From NCBI GenBank assembly GCA_001298555.1, contig LJCW01000331.1, positions 1 to 53,288 on the forward strand: a DNA stretch of 53,288 bases, in the 5' to 3' direction. Source of the stretch: Actinobacteria bacterium OV450. GTDB lineage: Bacteria; Actinomycetota; Actinomycetes; Streptomycetales; Streptomycetaceae. The notes under the pieces are model-generated. The model saw only the letters and a program-made list of their open reading frames with translations, ran no database searches and was not told the origin of the DNA. Made by a program: the position numbers and the translations under genes. Below, piece after piece: positions 23,229-31,585 of the stretch. Numbering within the stretch: the stretch's first letter is position 1; each line of letters opens with the position of its first letter.

Positions 23229-24866
23229 ATGACTGCAACCCTCGTCGCCAAGAACCTCACCGCCGCGCACGGTGAGCGCACGCTCTTCGCCGGTCTCGAC
23301 CTCGTCGTCGCGCCCGGCGACGTCATCGGCCTCGTCGGCGTCAACGGCGCCGGGAAGTCCACCCTGCTGCGCCTGCTCGCCGGCCTGGACACCCCCGAGA
23401 CCGGTGAGCTGCGGCTTTCCCCTCCCACCGCCGCCGTCGGCCACCTGCCCCAGGAGCCGGAGCGGCGCCCCGAAGAGTCCGTGCGGGAGTTCCTGGCCCG
23501 GCGCACGGGTGTGGCCGCCGCCCAGGCGGCGCTGGACGCGGCGACGCAGGGCCTGGTGGACGGGACGCCGGGCGCGGACGACGCGTACGCGACGACGCTG
23601 GACCAGTGGCTGAACCTCGGCGGCGCCGACCTCGACGAGCGGGCCCAGGAGGTCGCCGACGAGCTCGGGCTGACCGTCGGCCTGGACCTGCCGATGACCG
23701 CCCTGTCCGGCGGCCAGGCGGCCCGCGCCGGCCTCGCCTCGCTGCTGCTCTCGCGCTACGACGTCTTCCTCCTCGACGAGCCGACCAACGACCTCGACCT
23801 GGAGGGTCTGGAGCGGTTGGAGCAGTTCGTGAAGGGCCTGCGGGCGGGCACGGTCGTGATCAGCCACGACCGCGAGTTCCTGACCCGCACCGTCACCAAG
23901 GTCCTCGAACTCGACCTGGCGCAGCAGCAGATCAACCTCTACGGCGGCGGCTACGACGCCTACCTGGAGGAGCGCGAGCGGGCCCGTACGCACGCCCGCG
24001 AGGAGTACGACGAGTACGCCGACAAGCGCTCGGCGCTCGAAGGCCGGGCGCAGATGCAGCGCAACTGGATGGACAAGGGCGTCCGCAACGCCCGCCGCAA
24101 GGCCACCGACAACGACAAGATCGGCAAGAAGCTGCGCGGCGAGTCGAGCGAGAAGCAGGCCGCCAAGGCCCGCCAGACGCAGCGCGCCATCGAGCGGCTC
24201 GAAGTCGTCGACGAGCCCCGCAAGGAGTGGGAGCTGCGCATGGAGATCGCGGCGGCGCCGCGCTCCGGCTCGGTCGTCGCCACCCTGCGCGAAGCGGTCG
24301 TGCGGCGCGGGGACTTCACCTTCGGCCCGGCCACTCTGCAGATCGACTGGGCCGACCGGGTGGCGATCACCGGCGCCAACGGCGCGGGCAAGTCCACGCT
24401 GCTCGCCGTGCTCCTGGGCCGGCTGGCACCCGACTCCGGTGCCGCCACGCTCGGTTCGGGCGTGCTGGTCGGCGAGGTGGACCAGGCGCGCGGCCTCTTC
24501 CTCGGGGACGAGCCGCTGCTGGAGGCGTTCTGCGCCGCGGTCCCGGACACCGAGCCGGCCGAAGTGCGGACGCTGCTGGCGAAGTTCGGCCTCAAGGCGG
24601 CCCACGTGCTGCGCCCGGCGGCCACGCTCTCCCCCGGCGAGCGCACCCGTGCGGCCCTGGCGCTGCTCCAGGGGCGCGGGGTGAACCTGCTGGTGCTGGA
24701 CGAGCCGACGAACCACCTGGACCTGCCGGCGATCGAACAGCTGGAATCGGCCCTGGACGCATACGAGGGCACCCTGCTGCTCGTCACCCACGACCGGCGG
24801 ATGCTGGACGCGGTGCACGTGACCCGCCGCCTGGAGGTCGCGGACGGCAAGGTCACCGAGCTCTAG
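23229..24866 (+). CDS. ABC-F family ATPase (translation factor / ribosome-protection type)
   Basis: A 545-aa soluble protein with two ABC cassettes and no membrane segments. Walker A motifs are GVNGAGKST and GANGAGKST; signatures are LSGGQAARAG and LSPGERTRAA; Walker B motifs are VFLLDEPTNDLDLEG and LLVLDEPTNHLDLP. Between them is the charged linker (QMQRNWMDKGVRNARRK and following) that enters the ribosome in ABC-F proteins. Members resolve stalled ribosomes or protect from ribosome-targeting antibiotics. The unusual signature LSPGE in the second cassette is common in ABC-F. The stop overlaps the convergent SDR gene by 4 bp. Confidence 0.92.
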   Translation: MTATLVAKNLTAAHGERTLFAGLDLVVAPGDVIGLVGVNGAGKSTLLRLLAGLDTPETGELRLSPPTAAVGHLPQEPERRPEESVREFLARRTGVAAAQAALDAATQGLVDGTPGADDAYATTLDQWLNLGGADLDERAQEVADELGLTVGLDLPMTALSGGQAARAGLASLLLSRYDVFLLDEPTNDLDLEGLERLEQFVKGLRAGTVVISHDREFLTRTVTKVLELDLAQQQINLYGGGYDAYLEERERARTHAREEYDEYADKRSALEGRAQMQRNWMDKGVRNARRKATDNDKIGKKLRGESSEKQAAKARQTQRAIERLEVVDEPRKEWELRMEIAAAPRSGSVVATLREAVVRRGDFTFGPATLQIDWADRVAITGANGAGKSTLLAVLLGRLAPDSGAATLGSGVLVGEVDQARGLFLGDEPLLEAFCAAVPDTEPAEVRTLLAKFGLKAAHVLRPAATLSPGERTRAALALLQGRGVNLLVLDEPTNHLDLPAIEQLESALDAYEGTLLLVTHDRRMLDAVHVTRRLEVADGKVTEL

Positions 24867-25672
24867 GCCGTGTCTGCGCCGCCTCCCGCGGCGGTGTGCG
24901 GCCGCTCCTGCGGTGCGCGCCGCTTGCGGGCCATCCGTTCGGCCACGAAACCGCGCGGCAGGTGGCGTACGGCGAGCGCGTACGCCTGGTAGCGCCGGCC
25001 GGTGATGCTCACCGGCCGGCGCAGGGCCAGGTCCCGCAGGGCCTTGGCCACCACGGCCTCCGGTTCCAGCCACACCGCCTCGCGCAGGGCGCTGACGTCC
25101 ATCCCGGCGCGGGCCTGGAACTCGGTGCGGGTGAACCCCGGGACCACCGCGAGCACGCGGACCCCGTACGGCGCCATGTCCACCCGCAGGGACTCGCTGA
25201 ACGCGATGATCCAGGCCTTGGCGGCCCCGTACGTCCCGGTCGGCAGCAGTCCGGCCACCGAGGCGACGTTCAGCACCGCGCCCCGGCCGCGCCGGCGCAG
25301 CCCCGGCAGCACGGCGTGGGTGAGCCGCATGGGGACCCTGACCAGCAGGTCGAGCAGTCGTTCCTCGTCCTCGACCGGGCTGTGGGGGAACGGCGCGGGG
25401 AGTCCGAAGCCGGCGTTGTTGACCAGGATGTCCACGGGCCGGGCCGGGTCGGCGAGCCGTTCGGCGACGGCCGTGCAGCCCGCGTCGTCGAGCAGGTCGG
25501 CGGGCAGCACCTCGCTGGCCGTGCCGAACTCGCGGCCGAGTTCGCGGGCCACGGCTTCGAGGCGGTCCTCGTCGCGGGCGACCAGGACGAGTGCGCAGCC
25601 CTTGGCCGCGAAGCCGCGGGCGAAGGCGGCGCCGAGACCGGCGCTGGCCCCGGTGATCAGAACGGTGGTCAA
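24863..25672 (-). CDS. short-chain dehydrogenase/reductase
   Basis: A 269-aa classical SDR. Cofactor motif TGASAGLG is at 7-14 with NNAG at 85-88, and the catalytic residues are Ser138, Tyr148 and Lys152 (YGAAK). An Arg at the end of the second strand (VARDEDRL) suggests NADP(H) preference. The C-terminal basic tail (MARKRRAP) resembles the DltE/YqjQ-like SDR group, but the substrate is unknown. The TTG start lies 7 bp after the stop of the MAB_1171c-type gene, so it may be the third gene of that operon. Confidence 0.87.
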   Translation of the reverse strand: MTTVLITGASAGLGAAFARGFAAKGCALVLVARDEDRLEAVARELGREFGTASEVLPADLLDDAGCTAVAERLADPARPVDILVNNAGFGLPAPFPHSPVEDEERLLDLLVRVPMRLTHAVLPGLRRRGRGAVLNVASVAGLLPTGTYGAAKAWIIAFSESLRVDMAPYGVRVLAVVPGFTRTEFQARAGMDVSALREAVWLEPEAVVAKALRDLALRRPVSITGRRYQAYALAVRHLPRGFVAERMARKRRAPQERPHTAAGGGADTA

Positions 25673-25679
25673 GAGGAGG

Positions 25680-26909
25680 TCACTTCCTGCAGTCGTTCCG
25701 GTTCAGGTCCTGCCGGGTGCTGGTGCGGGGCGGCGTGAAGTCCGCGGTCGACGCGGACCCGTAGGCCTGGGCCACGTCGACCAGGAACCGGGCCTCGTCG
25801 TCCAGGTCGCCGCCCTCGGCGGACGTCTGCATCGCGGCGGGCGGCTCCCACGCCGCGTCCTGCCCGGGCTGCCCGGACCGTCCGGCGAGCTTCGCCTCCC
25901 GCGCCTCCTTCAATACGCAGGCCAGCGCGGCCGCGGTGCGCCGCTGCTCGGGGATCCCGTGCCCGCTGACATGGGTGCGGGCGAGCTCCGGGACGCCCGG
26001 GGCGACGTACTCGCCGAGGATCAGGATCGCGTCGCGGGTCTCGATGACCTTGCGGTACACGAGCAGGTTGCGCGGGACGGGCGGCCACAGCAGCTCCACG
26101 ACCCGGCCTGCCCGCGGTTTGGTGAGGGCGACGTGCGGGACGGCCTGGACGAGGTCGTGCCAGAGCGGCCACAGGCGCCAGGCGGTGGCGATGTCGGTGC
26201 CCGTGCGGCGCAGCGTGAACAAGGTCGGCACGAGGATCGCGGCGGCCCGCAGCAGCCCGTGCAGGTTCATCATCAGCGGCAGGGCGGGCGTCGCCCAGGT
26301 GCTGCCGGACAGGGCCTTGAGCAGGTACACGAACCAGAACAGCCCGGCGAGCGCGGTGCCGAGGCCGAACAGCCGCAGCCCGGCGGCGAGTCCGCGGCTC
26401 TCGGTGCGGCGGCTGTAGCGCCAGCAGAGGGAAACGCAGGTGGTGTTGGCGAGGAGGTGCGCGGAGATCAGGAACAGCCAGTACGCGAGGGAGGGCACGG
26501 GATCGCCGTGCGGCGGGATGGTGTGCGCGGTGTGCGCGGGGGCGGCCGTGTCCAGTGTCACGAGGGTGGCCAGCCAGGCCGCCGTGCCGATCCAGGCGGT
26601 GAGCTGCAGGGCCCGGCCGCGCGTGGCGGCGGCGACGAAGTACAGCACGGTGCCCGCGGACAGCGCGCCGATCAGGTTGCGGACGAGGCCGACGGTGTGC
26701 GCGTAGTCCGGGTCGCGCATCGCGTACGTGACCACGTCGGGGAGGTTGAGCGTCATCGCCGCGGCGGCGGTGGCGACGGCGAGCCACAGGCCGCGCTGCT
26801 GCGGGGAGCGCAGGGCCGCGGGCGCGCGGAGCAGGACGGCGATCCACAGGCAGACGACGCTGGGCACGGCCAGCGAATCGCCGAGGGCGACGAGTTCAGC
26901 GGCGTCCAT
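25680..26909 (-). CDS. MAB_1171c-family polytopic membrane protein (DUF6545-type)
   Basis: A 409-aa protein with about seven hydrophobic segments in its first 250 residues (for example around 12-28, 42-58, 75-95, 105-122, 140-160, 180-200 and 215-230) and a cytoplasmic C-terminal half with the conserved RNLLVYRKVIETRDAILIL segment. This matches the actinobacterial MAB_1171c family, annotated as putative transporters without proven substrate. Its ATG overlaps the upstream ImmA/IrrE gene by 14 bp. In other actinobacteria this pair usually travels with an XRE regulator; none is adjacent here. The function is unknown. Confidence 0.8.
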   Translation of the reverse strand: MDAAELVALGDSLAVPSVVCLWIAVLLRAPAALRSPQQRGLWLAVATAAAAMTLNLPDVVTYAMRDPDYAHTVGLVRNLIGALSAGTVLYFVAAATRGRALQLTAWIGTAAWLATLVTLDTAAPAHTAHTIPPHGDPVPSLAYWLFLISAHLLANTTCVSLCWRYSRRTESRGLAAGLRLFGLGTALAGLFWFVYLLKALSGSTWATPALPLMMNLHGLLRAAAILVPTLFTLRRTGTDIATAWRLWPLWHDLVQAVPHVALTKPRAGRVVELLWPPVPRNLLVYRKVIETRDAILILGEYVAPGVPELARTHVSGHGIPEQRRTAAALACVLKEAREAKLAGRSGQPGQDAAWEPPAAMQTSAEGGDLDDEARFLVDVAQAYGSASTADFTPPRTSTRQDLNRNDCRK

Positions 26910-27399
26910 GACCGCCCCGCCCGTAGCCCATGGCGGATTCCAGCCAGGCGAGCGTGCCGCGGGCCGCGGTGGCCGACTGCCGGCAGGCGCCCGTCGTGCG
27001 GATGCGGATCATGCTGGCCAGCATCTCCGCCTCCTGCTCCTGGCTGGTGGTGTAGTTGGTGCGCCCGAGGACGACCGGGGCCTGCCCGTCGGTGTCCTCG
27101 GCTTCCAGGGAGTTGTGGCCGAACAGGATGTGCCCGAGCTCGTGGAGCACGATGTGCTCGCGGTGCAGGGCCGTGGTCTGGGCCTCGTAGAACACGTAGT
27201 CGACGCTGGCGGTGCCCACCCACAGCCCGCAGACCCCGGATTCCGCCGCCTCCTTGGGCAGCGGGTGCAGGTGGATGGGGCGCCCGCGCTGCTCGGCTAT
27301 CCGGTTGCACAGCCCTTCGAGGGAGAAGGGGTGGGTCAGATCCAGATGGCCGAGAATCTTCTCGCACCGTTTACGGAGGCTGGGTTGCGAGTGGGGCAT
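26896..27399 (-). CDS. ImmA/IrrE-type metallopeptidase / toxin-like protein
   Basis: A 167-aa protein with the zinc-protease motif HELGH at residues 86-90 (IVLHELGHILFGH) and an adjacent conserved segment at its C-terminal side. This fits the ImmA/IrrE superfamily, whose members cleave XRE-type repressors in mobile elements or stress regulation. The ATG at 27399 has GAGGG five bases upstream; the frame remains open further upstream without a better start. The gene overlaps the MAB_1171c-type gene, implying joint function. The usual target, an XRE repressor, is not encoded next to it. Confidence 0.83.
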   Translation of the reverse strand: MPHSQPSLRKRCEKILGHLDLTHPFSLEGLCNRIAEQRGRPIHLHPLPKEAAESGVCGLWVGTASVDYVFYEAQTTALHREHIVLHELGHILFGHNSLEAEDTDGQAPVVLGRTNYTTSQEQEAEMLASMIRIRTTGACRQSATAARGTLAWLESAMGYGRGGHGRR

Positions 27400-27517
27400 G
27401 TGATCCCTCTTCGGACCCTTTCGCGGGCAGCGTCGGTAGGCGGGCGTGGGCGTGGGCATGGCGTCCTGTGCCTTCAAGGCGGCCTCGTGGAGTGGGGTCC
27501 TGAGGAAGGAAACGGAA

Positions 27518-27543
27518 GCCCGTTCACCGGTCGGCGAACGGGC
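27518..27543. promoter_or_regulatory. inverted repeat upstream of the ImmA/IrrE gene
   Basis: GCCCGTTC and GAACGGGC form a perfect 8-bp inverted repeat with a 10-base centre, and the right arm merges into a second repeat GAACGGGCGTTC. It lies between two minus-strand genes, 119 bp before the ImmA/IrrE start, and could be an operator or the terminator of the membrane-protein gene to its right. Confidence 0.45.
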
Positions 27544-27604
27544 GTTCCACCATCCCTACAGATCTTGTACGGGAGTTCGCAAGGCATGTCCCCGTGTGAG
27601 GTGC

Positions 27605-28018
27605 CTATTCGGCCATCCCGGAGGGGCCGCTCCGCGGGGTACGGGGCCGGGTGCGGAACACCAGCAGGCCGTAGCCCCCGGCCAGCAGGGCCGCCGGTAC
27701 CAGCAGGACCAGCGGCAGGAGGCTCCACGGCCCGAGCCCCATGGCGAACAGGGCGACGGCGATGACGCCGAACGCACACGACGCGGTGACGGTGACGCCG
27801 AGGTTCGACAGGTTCCGCTCGCGCGGGCGGGCCAGCTCGGCCTCCACCTCGCGGCGCGCGGCTTCGAGGGCCTGGACGCGGAAGCGTTCGTGCTGCCGGA
27901 GCAGTTCCCAGTTCTCGGGGCTGACGCCCTCCAGGTGCGGCGGCATGGCACCCTCGTCGGGCCGTTCACCCCGCCCACGCCGCCGGCGGGGACCAAGGGG
28001 CGCGCTCGACGTCGCCAT
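27605..28018 (-). CDS. small two-helix membrane protein with coiled-coil region
   Basis: A 137-aa protein of unknown family. Residues about 30-65 are charged and helical (LLRQHERFRVQALEAARREVEAELARP), likely a short coiled coil, followed by two membrane segments at about 70-92 and 97-118 and a basic tail. The ATG has GGAGG seven bases upstream. It ends before the inverted repeat at 27518 and is 23 bp downstream of the next gene, so the two probably share a transcript. I assign no function. Confidence 0.7.
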   Translation of the reverse strand: MATSSAPLGPRRRRGRGERPDEGAMPPHLEGVSPENWELLRQHERFRVQALEAARREVEAELARPRERNLSNLGVTVTASCAFGVIAVALFAMGLGPWSLLPLVLLVPAALLAGGYGLLVFRTRPRTPRSGPSGMAE

Positions 28019-28041
28019 GGGCAAGCCTCCCTTCCTTCAAG

Positions 28042-28863
28042 CTACTTCAGCGCGTAGGCGGCCGCGAGGATGCCGGCCAGCGCTTCCATGAGCGGCACGT
28101 GCCGGTCGACGAGGTCCGCGAAGCGGGGTGCGTCGACGGAGAGGACGCCTATCTCCTCGGTGCCGTGGATCACCGGGACGGCGATGACCGCTTCGTACCC
28201 CGATCCCTCCGGGATGAGATAGGACTGCGTCACGAGTTTGCCGTCGATCCTGAAGGGCTTTCCGCCGCCGCCGAGGATCTCGTTCTTCATGTGCGCCGCG
28301 CCGACCGGGTCGATGACGGGCCTGGGCGGGCGGTACCCGGGATAGGTGCCCTCCAGGTTGAAATCACCGGTGGCGGGGTCGTACCGGTAGAAACTGCACC
28401 GCCCGCGCGGAAGGAAGTCGGGCTGCACCGGCGGGGCGGTGAGGTCGACCGCTCCGGCGAGGACCTGGTCGAGGATCTGCCTGCGCTTGTCGTCGAGGTC
28501 GATGACCGTCTGCGGGAGCAGGGGCGCCGGGACCCGGGCTTCGTCCGCATAGAGCACCGCCAGGTCCTTGAGCTTGTTGCTCAGGGGGCCCAGCGTGTTC
28601 GTGTACAGCTTCGCGATCTCCGTGTTCGTGTCGCTGGCGAGCCTCTTGGCCCGTTCCTCGCCGTCTTCCGCGAACCGCTTCTCGAAGTGGGTGATCAGGA
28701 CGACACCGCAGGCGGCGACACCGGCTATGAGGGCCCAGCGCTGCTTGTCCGCCCCGGTGGCCCCGTCGGCCCACACGGACACGACGGCGACGGCCACGCC
28801 GAGGGCGGCGGAGAAGAGAAGGAACAGGTAGTGGACGCCGCGTTCGGCCAGCCATGTCTTCAT
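28042..28863 (-). CDS. membrane-anchored GAF-like sensor protein
   Basis: A 273-aa protein with two membrane segments near the N-terminus (about 10-32 and 42-60), a charged helical linker (FEKRFAEDGEERAKRLASDT), and a soluble C-terminal domain. The end of that domain, EAVIAVPVIHGTEEIGVLSVDAPR, has the pattern of the last strands of a GAF domain. No kinase, cyclase or HTH follows, so it would be a receptor without its own output, possibly acting through the small membrane protein downstream. The ATG at 28863 was chosen; GGGGGAG lies 12 bases upstream. Confidence 0.68.
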   Translation of the reverse strand: MKTWLAERGVHYLFLLFSAALGVAVAVVSVWADGATGADKQRWALIAGVAACGVVLITHFEKRFAEDGEERAKRLASDTNTEIAKLYTNTLGPLSNKLKDLAVLYADEARVPAPLLPQTVIDLDDKRRQILDQVLAGAVDLTAPPVQPDFLPRGRCSFYRYDPATGDFNLEGTYPGYRPPRPVIDPVGAAHMKNEILGGGGKPFRIDGKLVTQSYLIPEGSGYEAVIAVPVIHGTEEIGVLSVDAPRFADLVDRHVPLMEALAGILAAAYALK

Positions 28864-28966
28864 CCGTACGTGCCACTCCCCCGCCGGTGGAAGGTCCGGG
28901 CTCGCAGAATCCCATATTTCCCGTGCCGTGGCGCGGAGTTGACGAAGCGCGGGATGAGGGGCCCCT

Positions 28967-28997
28967 GGCTCCCCCCGGGCCGTTGCCGGGGGGAGCC
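28967..28997 (-). terminator. strong hairpin terminator after tex
   Basis: Perfect 12-bp stem GGCTCCCCCCGG / CCGGGGGGAGCC with a 7-base loop, starting 15 bases past the tex stop codon. It is a typical U-tract-less Streptomyces terminator. Confidence 0.8.
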
Positions 28998-29012
28998 ACG
29001 GGCGGCAGCGCG

Positions 29013-31457
29013 CTAGCGCTTGCGGCGCTCCTCGGTGCCGCCCGTGAGGCCGGCGCGGCGCAGGGCGTCCGCCATCGCGCTGTTGGCCGGGGCCGGGGCG
29101 CCACTGCCGCCCTGGCGCTGGCCGGCGCCCTGCCGCTGGCCGCCACCCTGACCGCGGCCCTGGGCGCCGGCCTGGCTCCGGCCCTGACCGCCCTGGCCGC
29201 TCTGGCCGCCGCCGCGCTGCTGCGGGGGACGGCCGCCGCCGCGCCGTTCCTCGCGCTGGCGGGGAGCCCCGGCCGAGCGGTCGGCCTCGTCCTCCAGCCG
29301 CAGCGTCAGCGAGATCCGCTTGCGCGGGATGTCCACGTCCAGGACCTTCACGCGGACGATGTCGCCCGGCTTGACGACGTCCCGCGGGTCCTTGACGAAG
29401 TTCTTGGACAGCGCCGAGACGTGCGCGAGCCCGTCCTGGTGGACGCCGATGTCGATGAAGGCGCCGAACGCGGCCACGTTCGTGACGACGCCCTCCAGGA
29501 TCATCCCCGGCGCCAGGTCGCCGATCTTCTCGACGCCTTCCTTGAAGGTGGCCGTCTTGAAGGCGGGCCGCGGGTCGCGGCCCGGCTTCTCCAGCTCGCG
29601 CAGGATGTCCGTGACGGTCGGCAGGCCGAAGGCCTCCGTGACGAACTGCTCCGGCCGCAGCGAGCGCAGCACGGCGGTGTTGCCGATCAGCGCCGCCACG
29701 TCGCTCCCGGCCGTCTTGGCCATGCCCCGGACCAGCGGGTACGACTCGGGGTGCACGCTGGAGAAGTCCAGCGGGTCGTCCCCGCCGCGGATCCGCAGGA
29801 AGCCCGCGCACTGCTCGTACGCCTTCGGGCCGAGCCGGGCCACGTCCTTGAGCGCCTTGCGGCTGCGGAAGGGGCCGTTGTTGTCGCGGTGGGCCACGAT
29901 GTTCTCGGCGAGCCCGCCGCTGATGCCCGAGACCCGCGAGAGCAGCGGGGCGGAGGCGGTGTTGACGTCGACACCCACACCGTTCACACAGTCCTCGACC
30001 ACCGCGTCGAGCGAGCGCGAGAGCTTCACCTCGGAGAGGTCGTGCTGGTACTGGCCGACGCCGATGGACTTGGGGTCGATCTTGACGAGCTCGGCGAGCG
30101 GGTCCTGCAGACGGCGGGCGATGGAGACGGCGCCGCGCAGCGACACGTCCATGTCCGGGAGTTCCTGCGAGGCGAACGCGGAGGCCGAGTACACGGAGGC
30201 ACCCGCCTCGGACACCATCACCTTGGTGAGCTTCAGTTCGGGGTGGCGGGAGATCAGGTCCGCGGCGAGCTTGTCGGTCTCGCGCGAGGCCGTGCCGTTG
30301 CCGATGGCGATCAGCTCGACCGCGTGCTCCCCGGCGAGGCGGGCCAGCTTGGCGAGGGACTCGTCCCACTTGTTGGCGGGCACGTGCGGGTAGATCACGT
30401 CGGTCGCCACGACCTTGCCGGTGGCGTCGACGACGGCCACCTTCACACCGGTGCGGAAGCCCGGGTCGAGGCCGAGGGTGGCGCGGGTGCCGGCGGGCGC
30501 CGCGAGCAGCAGGTCGCGCAGGTTGGACGCGAAGACCCGTACGGCCTCGTCCTCGGCCGCCTGGCGCAGCCGCATCCGCAGGTCGATGCCGAGGTGCACC
30601 TGGATCTTCGTACGCCAGGCCCAGCGGACGGTGTCGGCCAGCCACTTGTCGCCGGGGCGGCCGCGGTCGTTCACCCCGAAGCGGCGGGCGATCATGCCCT
30701 CGTACGTGGAGGGGCCGGGCTCCTCGCGGGGCTCCTCGGGCTCCAGGGTGAGGTCGAGGACGTCCTCCTTCTCTCCGCGCAGCATGGCGAGGACCCGGTG
30801 CGAGGGCAGCGCGGTGAACGGCTCGGCGAAGTCGAAGTAGTCGGCGAACTTGGCGCCCGCCTCCTCCTTGCCCTCGCGGACCTTCGCGGCGAGCCGTCCG
30901 CGGCCCCACATGCGCTCGCGCAGCTCGCCGATCAGGTCGGCGTCCTCGCCGAACCGCTCGGTGAGGATGGCGCGGGCGCCCTCCAGGGCCGCTGCCGGGT
31001 CGGCGACGCCCTTGCCGGCGTCGACGAACGCGGCCGCGGCGACGGCCGGTTCCACCGACGGATCGGCGAGCAGGCCGTCGGCGAGCGGCTCCAGACCGGC
31101 CTCGCGGGCGATCTGCGCCTTGGTGCGCCGCTTGGGCTTGAACGGGAGGTAGATGTCCTCCAGCCGGGCCTTGGTGTCGGCCGCGTTGATCCGGGCCTCC
31201 AGCTCGGCGTCGAGCTTGCCCTGCTCCCGTACGGAGTCCAGGATCGCGGCGCGCCGGTCCTCCAGCTCGCGCAGATACCGCAGCCGCTCCTCGAGGGTGC
31301 GCAGCTGGGCGTCGTCGAGCATCTCGGTCGCTTCCTTGCGGTAGCGCGCGATGAACGGCACGGTGGAGCCGCCGTCGAGCAGCTCGACGGCGGCCTTGAC
31401 CTGCCGCTCCCGTACGCCGAGCTCCTCGGCGATCCTGCCTTCGATGGACATCGTCAC
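29013..31457 (-). CDS. tex: Tex-family RNA-binding transcription accessory protein
   Basis: An 814-aa Tex protein, a cytosolic nucleic-acid-binding factor tied to transcription. Landmarks in order are the N-terminal helical part (STVPFIARYRKEATEMLDD), the YqgF/RNase-H-like domain (LGLDPGFRTGVKVAVVD, with VELIAIGNGTASRET), the helix-hairpin-helix region (VDVNTASAPLLSRVSGIS) and an S1 domain (LEGVVTNVAAFGAFIDIG). After the S1 domain comes a Gly/Gln/Arg-rich disordered tail of about 60 residues containing repeats such as GGQGRSQAGAQGRGQGGG. The GTG start aligns with the MTxSIEGR start I recall for Streptomyces; an ATG two codons later is the alternative. Confidence 0.95.
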   Translation of the reverse strand: MTMSIEGRIAEELGVRERQVKAAVELLDGGSTVPFIARYRKEATEMLDDAQLRTLEERLRYLRELEDRRAAILDSVREQGKLDAELEARINAADTKARLEDIYLPFKPKRRTKAQIAREAGLEPLADGLLADPSVEPAVAAAAFVDAGKGVADPAAALEGARAILTERFGEDADLIGELRERMWGRGRLAAKVREGKEEAGAKFADYFDFAEPFTALPSHRVLAMLRGEKEDVLDLTLEPEEPREEPGPSTYEGMIARRFGVNDRGRPGDKWLADTVRWAWRTKIQVHLGIDLRMRLRQAAEDEAVRVFASNLRDLLLAAPAGTRATLGLDPGFRTGVKVAVVDATGKVVATDVIYPHVPANKWDESLAKLARLAGEHAVELIAIGNGTASRETDKLAADLISRHPELKLTKVMVSEAGASVYSASAFASQELPDMDVSLRGAVSIARRLQDPLAELVKIDPKSIGVGQYQHDLSEVKLSRSLDAVVEDCVNGVGVDVNTASAPLLSRVSGISGGLAENIVAHRDNNGPFRSRKALKDVARLGPKAYEQCAGFLRIRGGDDPLDFSSVHPESYPLVRGMAKTAGSDVAALIGNTAVLRSLRPEQFVTEAFGLPTVTDILRELEKPGRDPRPAFKTATFKEGVEKIGDLAPGMILEGVVTNVAAFGAFIDIGVHQDGLAHVSALSKNFVKDPRDVVKPGDIVRVKVLDVDIPRKRISLTLRLEDEADRSAGAPRQREERRGGGRPPQQRGGGQSGQGGQGRSQAGAQGRGQGGGQRQGAGQRQGGSGAPAPANSAMADALRRAGLTGGTEERRKR

Positions 31458-31527
31458 GATCGGGTCCCGCCTGCCTTCGTTTGCACTGGAAGGCTGCCAA
31501 TTGTGGCAGGTGGCGGTGACGGGGGAC

Positions 31528-31562
31528 GGGAGCCCCGCGCCCGGGACGGCGCCCGGGCTCCC
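31528..31562 (-). terminator. hairpin terminator after the SCO6745-family gene
   Basis: GGGAGCCC / GGGCTCCC inverted repeat with a GC-rich interior that can pair further (GCGCCCGGG repeated), 24 bases after the stop of the SCO6745-family gene and upstream of tex. Confidence 0.6.
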
Positions 31563-31585
31563 GCCGGGGGCCGCGCCCGGCTCGC

